A DNA stretch of 5,191 nt from Actinomycetes bacterium (lineage in GTDB: Bacteria > Actinomycetota > Coriobacteriia > Anaerosomatales > JAJZPX01). How positions within the stretch are numbered: position 1 is the first letter of the stretch; every line of letters begins with the position of its first letter. The position numbers and the translations under genes were made by a program. The stretch is taken from contig JAJZPX010000173.1 of NCBI GenBank assembly GCA_021811025.1, positions 1 to 5,191 on the forward strand. The letters run 5' to 3'. This document shows, piece by piece, positions 1-4,419 of the stretch. The notes beneath the pieces are model-generated. The model was not told the origin of the DNA, searched no databases, and saw only the letters and a program-made list of their open reading frames with translations.

Positions 1-1
1 G

Positions 2-259
2 CGCCGCAGCATCATCAATCGTTTGAAGCGGCTCGAGGGCCAGGTCCGCGGGCTGCAATCGATGATCGAGTCAGGCATGTCGTGCGACGACGTGCTCACG
101 CAGCTGATGGCCGCCAAGTCGGCTCTGAACCAAATCGGGCTGCGCATCATCTCGCACTCGATGAAGACGTGCTTCACGGCTGAGGGCGACCGCACCAAGG
201 ACGAGATCGTCGAGGACGCGCTCGAGGTGTTCCTCAAGTACGTGAACTGCGTCAAGTAG
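2..259 (+). CDS. CsoR/FrmR-family (DUF156) metal- or persulfide-sensing repressor, 5'-truncated
   Basis: The reading frame is open from the left edge and 85 residues are visible. The TTG at 23 lies inside the conserved first helix (visible residues INRLKRLEGQVRGL), so the true start is upstream of the window and only a few residues are missing. Family members are all-helical homotetramers that repress promoters and release DNA when their Cys/His site binds Cu(I), Ni/Co, formaldehyde or persulfide. Visible Cys28 and Cys57 are 29 residues apart, the same spacing as Cys36 and Cys65 of Mycobacterium tuberculosis CsoR. The His ligand expected 25 residues after the first Cys is Ser53, and the only His, His52, is one position earlier. 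A further Cys83 lies near the C-terminus. An FmdB-DUF302 operon lies convergently downstream, with a CsoR-like inverted repeat in its promoter, so that operon is a likely target. Family assignment is firm; the effector (copper, persulfide or another) is not resolved. Confidence 0.93.
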   Translation, partial: RRSIINRLKRLEGQVRGLQSMIESGMSCDDVLTQLMAAKSALNQIGLRIISHSMKTCFTAEGDRTKDEIVEDALEVFLKYVNCVK

Positions 260-289
260 CCCCACGGCGGACCAAGAGCCGCCATGGGG
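260..289. terminator. Hairpin between convergent genes, probable bidirectional terminator
   Basis: CCCCACGGCGG (260-270) and CCGCCATGGGG (279-289) pair over 10 of 11 positions, with one C-A mismatch and an 8-nt loop. The hairpin begins immediately after the repressor stop codon and precedes the end of the convergent DUF302 gene. No T-tract follows on either side, so it is not a textbook intrinsic terminator. The position and stem strength still suggest a transcript-end structure for one or both genes. A smaller hairpin, GCTGC-GCTC-GCAGC, follows at 307-320. Confidence 0.55.
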
Positions 290-343
290 CGGCATCCACC
301 TGACTTGCTGCGCTCGCAGCTGATGCCGCGGCCCCTCCGAGTC

Positions 344-748
344 CTACGCCACCGCTTCGTCGACGAGCTCCACCACGATCGCCTCGACGGCGCTCGCCAC
401 CTCGTCCAGCTCCGCCTCGGGGAACACCCGGCACATCACGGTGGGCCTCACGGCCGCGACGACGACGTCGCCGTCCTCGACGAACACGTTCACGCGGCAC
501 GGCATCAGCATCGCGAGCTTCTCGTGCCCGCGGTGCCCCGGCTCCGCCATCCCGTCGCCCAGGAGCGGCCGGCGCCCCTCGATCTCGTAGATGCGGAGCG
601 GGTCGATGCGGAAGCCCTTTGCGGCGAGCGTGGCCTGGATGTCGTGCATCTGCGCGACGGCGAAGCCGTGAGCGCGGATCGAGCGCTCAACCGCGCCGAC
701 CGTCTCCGCGAACCCCCTCGTGCCGGCACGCTTGTACGAGTAGTCCAC
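344..748 (-). CDS. DUF302 domain protein
   Basis: This 134-residue protein is a single DUF302 domain of about the usual length. The recognisable pattern is an N-terminal strand (YSYKRAG), a helix ending in HGFAV, the segment TLAAKGF around residues 40-46, and LMPCRVNVFVEDG around residues 81-93 followed by a strand and a C-terminal helix. DUF302 proteins are small soluble alpha/beta proteins of unknown biochemical function. Cys84 sits in the family's typical P-C-R turn, and a second Cys106 follows; the Cys-Asn-Pro often found after the YEI strand is absent here (YEIEGR). There is no signal peptide or membrane segment. The start is GTG at 748, preceded by a GAGGTGG ribosome-binding sequence. 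The gene lies 48 nt downstream of the FmdB-type gene on the same strand, so co-transcription under the promoter near 1057-1087 is likely. A role in metal or sulfur stress is inferred from the neighbouring repressor only. Confidence 0.88.
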   Translation of the reverse strand: MDYSYKRAGTRGFAETVGAVERSIRAHGFAVAQMHDIQATLAAKGFRIDPLRIYEIEGRRPLLGDGMAEPGHRGHEKLAMLMPCRVNVFVEDGDVVVAAVRPTVMCRVFPEAELDEVASAVEAIVVELVDEAVA

Positions 749-766
749 GCTCCACCTCGCCGGTAT

Positions 767-785
767 GAAGGCCTCACGGGCCTTC
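767..785 (-). other. Inverted repeat between the FmdB-type and DUF302 genes
   Basis: GAAGGCC (767-773) and GGCCTTC (779-785) form a perfect 7-bp stem with a 5-nt loop. It lies between the FmdB-type stop codon (797) and the DUF302 ribosome-binding site. No T-run follows on the minus strand, so it could be an attenuating or mRNA-processing hairpin that sets the ratio of the two gene products. It could also be chance in GC-rich DNA. Confidence 0.35.
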
Positions 786-796
786 GACGCTCAGGC

Positions 797-997
797 TCAA
801 CTGAAGCCGCCGTGCGAGACGCAGCCGCCGCCCCCTCCGCTGCTCGAAGGCCGGACGGCGAACCCGCCTCCCACTCCCTGCTGCACGTCCGTGGACCCGC
901 AGCTCGGACACACCTTGTCCTCGTCGCGCAACAGACGCGCGAGGAAGCGCTCGAAGCGCGTCCCGCACGCCCTGCACGTCAACTCATACGTCGGCAT
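797..997 (-). CDS. FmdB-family small zinc-ribbon protein
   Basis: This is a 66-residue protein of the FmdB/zf-8 regulatory family. It begins with the signature MPTYELTCRACG. Cys8 and Cys11 pair with Cys30 and Cys33 (the CPSCGS knuckle) to form a C-x2-C...C-x2-C zinc ribbon. A low-complexity tail follows, with serines, a run of five glycines, and Cys-Val-Ser-His before Gly-Gly-Phe-Ser. The length is normal for the family. Members are usually called putative regulators because of an old link to formamidase/amidase operons, but no general function is established. The ATG at 997 has GAGGTG a few bases upstream, which supports this start. It is the first gene of a minus-strand pair with the DUF302 gene, and its promoter region contains a CsoR-like operator. 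The Cys/His in the Gly-rich tail could be an extra metal or thiol site, but that is inference. Confidence 0.9.
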   Translation of the reverse strand: MPTYELTCRACGTRFERFLARLLRDEDKVCPSCGSTDVQQGVGGGFAVRPSSSGGGGGCVSHGGFS

Positions 998-1019
998 GGC
1001 ACCTCATCCCCTGTGCTCG

Positions 1020-1040
1020 CCCGACACGTTCATTGTCGGG
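1020..1040 (-). promoter_or_regulatory. Hairpin in the leader of the FmdB-DUF302 transcript
   Basis: CCCGACA (1020-1026) and TGTCGGG (1034-1040) form a perfect 7-bp stem with a 7-nt loop. If transcription starts about 7 nt past the proposed -10, near 1050, this hairpin is close to the 5' end of the leader. It is about 22 nt ahead of the ATG at 997 and leaves the GAGGTG ribosome-binding sequence free. It may stabilise the mRNA 5' end or be a second protein-binding site. No known riboswitch was recognised. Confidence 0.45.
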
Positions 1041-1056
1041 TGGAGTGGTCCCAGGC

Positions 1057-1087
1057 AGTATACCCTAGCGGGTATCTCTGCACGCAA
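1057..1087 (-). promoter_or_regulatory. Probable promoter of the FmdB-DUF302 operon
   Basis: On the minus strand, TATACT (1057-1062) matches the sigma-70-type -10 consensus at five of six positions. TTGCGT (1082-1087) is a partial -35, with a long spacer of 19 bp. A start near 1050 would give a leader of about 50 nt before the FmdB-type ATG. The operator-like inverted repeat at 1060-1075 occupies the spacer and part of the -10, a standard repressing position. The long spacer makes the -35 assignment less certain than the -10. Confidence 0.55.
1060..1075. promoter_or_regulatory. Putative CsoR/CstR-type operator
   Basis: This is a perfect inverted repeat, ATACCC-TAGC-GGGTAT, with 6-bp arms and a 4-bp spacer. 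CsoR and CstR operators have this form: AT-rich ends, G/C-rich inner arms and a short spacer, roughly TACCC...GGGTA. It lies between the divergent FmdB-type and ferrochelatase-like genes and overlaps the minus-strand -10. A CsoR-family repressor is encoded about 800 bp to the left. Binding by that protein is inferred from motif form and proximity. Confidence 0.7.
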
Positions 1088-1115
1088 GTCCCATGCCCGG
1101 CGGGCTTCCAGGATG

Positions 1116-1121
1116 TAGAAT
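1116..1121 (+). promoter_or_regulatory. Possible -10 element for the ferrochelatase-like gene
   Basis: TAGAAT matches the TATAAT consensus at five of six positions and lies 34 nt ahead of the ATG at 1156. No convincing -35 is seen at 16-18 bp upstream, so this is only a candidate. If correct, the CsoR-like operator would be centred about 50 bp upstream of this -10 and might not repress this direction directly. Confidence 0.3.
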
Positions 1122-1155
1122 CGAGCCGACATCGGTTGCGACGCCCGGGAGACGG

Positions 1156-2391
1156 ATGGTCCTCGCTTCGTGGATCGCGCTGCTGCTCGGCGGTCTCCTG
1201 GCCGGCATGGGGCCCGTCGGAGCGATGGTGTGGCGTCCGCGTTACGAGCGTCTCGCACTGGCGGGGGCGCTGCTCTCGGCGGCGGCATCGGCGGCGGGCC
1301 TCGTGGGCATCTCCGTGCTCGCCGCTCGCGCGGACGAGGCCGTCTTCGCCGGCTTCCTCGGAGCCGCCGCCGCCCTCGGAGGCTTCGCCCTCGGTGGCGC
1401 GCTCCTCGCGCAGATCGCGCCCGTACCTGCGCCTGCGGCCCTGCCCCACCCGCTTCCCGCACCGGTGCCGGGGCTCGTGGCGGTGCTGCTCGCCGACGCG
1501 GAGCCTCCCGATTACGACCCGCGCGAGATCGCTGAGGAGTTGCGCGACCTCTCGGACGCGGGAGTCCAGCTGCCTCCGGAGACCATGCGCGCCTTCATCT
1601 TCGCGTCCGAGAAGTCGCGTTACCGCGCGATCGGCCGCAGCCCTGCTCGCTACACCTGCGAGGGCGTTGCCGAGGGACTGCGCCGCGCGCTCGACGCCGA
1701 CGGCTTCGTCGCGGTGACGACCGCGTGGTGCCGCGGCCGGTCCCGGCTGGACGACGCAGTCCGCGAAGCGGTGGCTGCCGGGCACCGGGACTTCGTCGTG
1801 GCGCCGCTCGCGGTCTCCGAGGCCACGGCAAGCATCCACGCCCACCGGCGCCTCGAGGAGCTGCGTCCCGCCTCGGCCGGCGTTCGTGTCGCGTTCGCGG
1901 ACGCTCTGTGGTCGTCGGCGGCGCTGGCCGAGCACGTCACGGATCGGGTCGCCGCTTCTCTCGAGGGTTCGGACGTCTCGGACGTCGGCGTCGCTCTCGT
2001 CGCTCAAGGACAGCCGCCGGAGCTCGACAGCTCCGACCCCGTTCGCGCGGAGCAGGAGACATGCTTCAGCCAGAGGATCCGGGCGATGCTCGTCGAACGG
2101 GGCTTCGACGAAACGCACGTCCGGCCGGCATGGGCGGAGTGGCAGGAGCCGGGCGTGACCGAGGCGGTCCGCCACCTCGCCGCGCTCGGGTGCCGGAGGA
2201 TCCTTGTGGTGCCCGCGTCGATGCCGGCCGAGACGCGCGGCACTCTCATCGACATCCCCGATGCCGTGGAACAGGCGCGGGTCTCGAAGACCGCGGTCGT
2301 GCAGGTGCTGCCGGCATGGGGTGACGATCCCGCGATCGTCGCGGCCGTCGCCGAGAAGGTGCGCGAAGCGGCGCGCGAGCTTCGGGCCTAG
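1156..2391 (+). CDS. Membrane-anchored ferrochelatase-family (HemH-like) protein with altered catalytic residues
   Basis: This is a 411-residue protein. Residues 2-26, 33-57 and 61-88 are three hydrophobic segments. Positive charges in the first loop (RPRYER) predict N-out and C-in topology. After a Pro/Ala-rich linker (about 89-105), residues 106-405 resemble the two-lobed ferrochelatase fold. RYRAIGRSP (155-163) matches the family's RYxAIGGxSP. The stretch AGHRDFVVAPLAVSEAT matches the G...V.LAP.FS.. strand, and VALVAQGQPPEL...DP matches the SAHSLP...GDPY region. EWQEPGVTEAVRHLAALGCRRILVVP matches the family's last conserved block. By this alignment the catalytic His (His183 in Bacillus subtilis HemH) is Gln284, and the conserved Glu264 is Gly362. 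Ordinary iron insertion into a porphyrin is therefore doubtful. His228-x-His230 could be a substitute metal site. The ATG at 1156 is preferred because GGGAG (1147-1151) precedes it. The in-frame ATG at 1093 has no such site and would lie ahead of the candidate -10. The gene ends on the CTAG it shares with the convergent PHP gene. Family membership is likely; function is unknown. Confidence 0.78.
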   Translation: MVLASWIALLLGGLLAGMGPVGAMVWRPRYERLALAGALLSAAASAAGLVGISVLAARADEAVFAGFLGAAAALGGFALGGALLAQIAPVPAPAALPHPLPAPVPGLVAVLLADAEPPDYDPREIAEELRDLSDAGVQLPPETMRAFIFASEKSRYRAIGRSPARYTCEGVAEGLRRALDADGFVAVTTAWCRGRSRLDDAVREAVAAGHRDFVVAPLAVSEATASIHAHRRLEELRPASAGVRVAFADALWSSAALAEHVTDRVAASLEGSDVSDVGVALVAQGQPPELDSSDPVRAEQETCFSQRIRAMLVERGFDETHVRPAWAEWQEPGVTEAVRHLAALGCRRILVVPASMPAETRGTLIDIPDAVEQARVSKTAVVQVLPAWGDDPAIVAAVAEKVREAARELRA

Positions 2392-3107
2392 GGGCGTCCG
2401 GCCTTGCAGCGCTCCCAGTTCCAGCTCTGGAGCCTGCGGATCTGGGGATACCGGAAGATGTAGCGCAGCGCGAGCTGCAGCTGGCCCTTCTCGGCCGATG
2501 CGTACGTCTCGAGGTTCTCGATGCTCGCCCGGAGGTCCTGCGCCGTCGTGCCGCGGAACATGGTGTGGCCGAGGCCGATCGCCTTGAGCACGTGCGCGTC
2601 GCTGCCGCCGGTGGCGGCGATCCCCTGGCCGCCCGCGAAGAACTTGGCCGCCAGACGGTTCGCGAGCATCAGGTACGGCGATGCGTTGAAGACCTCGAGC
2701 GCCTGGTACGCGAGCCCGTTCAGCGCCTTGCCCATGCCCTTGAGGCCGAACGGACCGAACGCCCGGTTCGCGAACGGGTGCGGGATGATCGCGATGCCGC
2801 CCTGCTCGGTAATGCGCGCGATGGTCTCCATCGGGGTCAGCCGCGGCGGCACGTACTCCTTGAGGAACAGACCGAGGACGTGCCCCGAGGTCGAGCTGAT
2901 CTCCTCGCCGACGACTACCTCGAAGTCGTACATGTCCTCGAGGGACTTCGCGAACAGCGCACCCTCGATCGTGTTGTGGTCGGTGATGGCGATGACGCGG
3001 AGATCCGTCTTCTCGGCGACGTAGTCCATGATCTCCGGTATCGACGCCAGGCCGTCGCTCTGGTCGCTGTGGATGTGCAGATCGGCCTTGCTCCAGGTGT
3101 CGCTCAC
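2388..3107 (-). CDS. PHP-domain metal-dependent phosphoesterase
   Basis: This 239-residue protein is a nearly complete PHP domain with all expected metal-ligand motifs. They are DLHIHSDQSDG (His11, His13, Asp18), AITDHNT (Asp43, His44), GEEIS (Glu68/Glu69), His76, IIPHPF (His110), EVFNA (Glu138) and GGSDAH (Asp170, His172). Enzymes of this group bind a di- or trinuclear metal centre and hydrolyse phosphoester bonds, for example in nucleotides, oligonucleotides or sugar phosphates. The substrate cannot be read from the sequence. The protein is predicted to be cytosolic. The C-terminal 40 residues form a basic, aromatic helix-like tail (LRYIFRYPQIRRLQSW) outside the core motifs. The GTG start at 3107 has a strong purine-rich AGGAGAGGGAG just upstream. 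It lies 133 nt after the aminotransferase stop on the same strand, and a possible promoter element sits in that gap. Its stop codon overlaps that of the convergent ferrochelatase-like gene. Confidence 0.93.
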   Translation of the reverse strand: MSDTWSKADLHIHSDQSDGLASIPEIMDYVAEKTDLRVIAITDHNTIEGALFAKSLEDMYDFEVVVGEEISSTSGHVLGLFLKEYVPPRLTPMETIARITEQGGIAIIPHPFANRAFGPFGLKGMGKALNGLAYQALEVFNASPYLMLANRLAAKFFAGGQGIAATGGSDAHVLKAIGLGHTMFRGTTAQDLRASIENLETYASAEKGQLQLALRYIFRYPQIRRLQSWNWERCKAGRP

Positions 3108-3121
3108 GCGCTCCCTCTCCT

Positions 3122-3159
3122 CGGCACTTGCCCGTGCCGGTCGAGCAATCCCCGTGCCG
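3122..3159 (-). other. Mutually exclusive pairing repeats in the PHP gene leader
   Basis: CGGCAC (3122-3127) can pair with GTGCCG at 3134-3139 (6-nt loop) or with a second GTGCCG at 3154-3159. The two GTGCCG copies are part of a direct repeat, CCCGTGCCG, spaced exactly 20 bp apart (3131 and 3151). On the transcript the near hairpin ends immediately before the AGGAGAGGGAG ribosome-binding sequence. A translation-control role is possible but unproven; short GC repeats are common in such DNA. Confidence 0.3.
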
Positions 3160-3172
3160 TCGACCGTTCCCT

Positions 3173-3178
3173 ATCATA
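3173..3178 (-). promoter_or_regulatory. Possible -10 element of a promoter for the PHP gene
   Basis: TATGAT on the minus strand matches the TATAAT consensus at five of six positions. It stands in the only relatively AT-rich patch of the 133-nt gap between the aminotransferase and PHP genes, 65 nt ahead of the GTG at 3107. No clear -35 is seen at normal spacing. It suggests the PHP gene may be transcribed separately from the two genes upstream. Confidence 0.4.
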
Positions 3179-3240
3179 CCGTAACCGAAGGCTCCCGGAC
3201 GCGTCATCGGCGACCGGAGGCGCGACCTGTGTGCCCCCGG

Positions 3241-4401
3241 TCACGACGCCGCCCAGCGGCGCATCCTGTCTACGCCCTCCCGCAGCCGCTCCAGCGAGGT
3301 CGCATAGCTGAAGCGCAGGAAGCCCTCGCCGCCGAAGCCGAAGTCGACGCCGGGAGCCACCGCCACTCTCGCCTCGGCAAGCAGGCGCTCGGAGAGCGCG
3401 AGCGAGTCGCTCCCCCACCTTCGCGCGTCCGCGAACACGTAGAAGGCGCCGGCGGGCTCGCACGCGATGACCAGCCCGAGCTCGCGCAGGGCGGGAACGA
3501 GGTAACGCCGGCGCTCGTCGTAGACGTCGCGCATCCGCCGGACGTCGTCCTGCGCCTGCGTCAGCGCGACCGTCCCCGCCTCCTGCACGAAGTGGTTCGC
3601 GCACAGGAAGAAGTTCTGCTGGATCTCCTCGGCCGGCCGGACGAACTCGCGCGGTGCGATGAGGTACCCGAGCCTCCATCCGGTCATCGCGTACGCCTTC
3701 GAGAAGCCGTTCAGCACGAAGCAGCGGTCGGTGTACTCGCGGATGGTGTGATCGCGCTCGCCCGAGAAGTTCAGCCCGTGGTAGATCTCGTCGCTCGCGA
3801 TCCACGTGCCGGTCTCCTCCGCGATCGCGGCGATCTCGCGCAGCGCGTCCGTGGTGTAGATCGCGCCCGTGGGATTGCTTGGCGAGGTGAGCATGATCGC
3901 CTTCGTGCGTGGCGTGACCGCGCGTCGCAGCTCGTCGGCGTCGTAGCGGAAGCAGTCCTCCGCGCGCACCTTCAGCGGGACGGGGACGCCCCCGAGGAAG
4001 CTCACGTAGTTCGGGTACGCGGGATAGCACGGGTCCGGCATCACGACCTCGTCACCCGGATCGAGCAGCGCCCCGAAGAGCAGCAGCATCGCGGGAGAGG
4101 TGCCCTGGGTCACGATGACGTCGTCCGGATCGAGGCTCACCCTGTACGCCGCCTGATGGTGCGCCGAGATCGCGTCGCGCAGCGTCGGCAGGCCGAGAGA
4201 CTGCGTGTAGCCCGTGTCGCCGGCCTCCATCGCGCGCTCGGCGGCGCGCAGGATGACGTCGGGCGTCGGGAAGTCCGGATCGCCGATCTCAAGGTGGACG
4301 ACGTCCATGCCGGCCGCATCCATCGCCTTCGCGCGCGCCACGACGTCCATCACCACGAACGGGCGGATCGATCGTGCCCGCTTGCTGACCTCGTCCGTCA
4401 C
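3241..4401 (-). CDS. Class I/II PLP-dependent aminotransferase (fold type I)
   Basis: This 386-residue cytosolic enzyme has the standard length and order of motifs for the aspartate aminotransferase superfamily. They are LEIGDPDFPTP (38-47), GYTQSLGLPTLRDAI (64-78), Thr98-Gln-Gly-Thr for the PLP phosphate, and SPSNPTG with Asn176. Asp204 and Tyr207 (SDEIYHG) contact the cofactor. Lys235 (GFSKAYAMTGWRLGY) forms the Schiff base, and Arg363 (FLRFSYA) binds the substrate carboxylate. It transfers amino groups between an amino acid and a 2-oxo acid. The subgroup looks like the aspartate/aromatic/alanine-type enzymes, but exact substrates cannot be assigned. The GTG start at 4401 has AAGGAG upstream with a spacing of about 9 nt. 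It begins 18 nt after the stop of the radical SAM gene, so the two are probably co-transcribed. No obvious terminator hairpin follows its stop. Confidence 0.95.
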   Translation of the reverse strand: MTDEVSKRARSIRPFVVMDVVARAKAMDAAGMDVVHLEIGDPDFPTPDVILRAAERAMEAGDTGYTQSLGLPTLRDAISAHHQAAYRVSLDPDDVIVTQGTSPAMLLLFGALLDPGDEVVMPDPCYPAYPNYVSFLGGVPVPLKVRAEDCFRYDADELRRAVTPRTKAIMLTSPSNPTGAIYTTDALREIAAIAEETGTWIASDEIYHGLNFSGERDHTIREYTDRCFVLNGFSKAYAMTGWRLGYLIAPREFVRPAEEIQQNFFLCANHFVQEAGTVALTQAQDDVRRMRDVYDERRRYLVPALRELGLVIACEPAGAFYVFADARRWGSDSLALSERLLAEARVAVAPGVDFGFGGEGFLRFSYATSLERLREGVDRMRRWAAS

Positions 4402-4419
4402 GTGATGCGGCTCCTTTCC

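Noticed and set aside
719..730. Perfect 12-bp palindrome CGTGCCGGCACG
   Set aside because: It lies inside the DUF302 coding sequence and is made of common codons. Such GC palindromes are expected by chance here, and nothing ties it to a regulator.
1093..1155. 21-residue N-terminal extension of the ferrochelatase-like protein from the ATG at 1093
   Set aside because: There is no ribosome-binding sequence before 1093, while GGGAG precedes the ATG at 1156. The extension would also cover the candidate -10 and precede the first membrane segment with non-hydrophobic sequence.
284..1717. 477-codon open frame on the plus strand
   Set aside because: It overlaps the DUF302 and FmdB-type genes antisense and the ferrochelatase-like gene out of frame. 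Composition is Arg/Ser/His-rich with no family signature.
1030..3207. 725-codon open frame on the minus strand
   Set aside because: It runs antisense to the ferrochelatase-like gene and out of frame through the PHP gene. Its product is Arg/Gly/Pro-rich and low in complexity with no recognisable domain, as expected from shadow frames in GC-rich DNA.
3180..3240. Terminator after the aminotransferase gene
   Set aside because: The repeats here (GGTCGC twice) are direct rather than inverted, and no stem with a T-run was found.
2565..3311. 248-codon open frame on the plus strand
   Set aside because: It is antisense to the PHP gene, which has a complete set of catalytic motifs; the plus-strand product has none.
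3104..4030. 308-codon open frame on the minus strand
   Set aside because: It overlaps the well-supported aminotransferase in another frame and has shadow-type Arg/Ala-rich composition.
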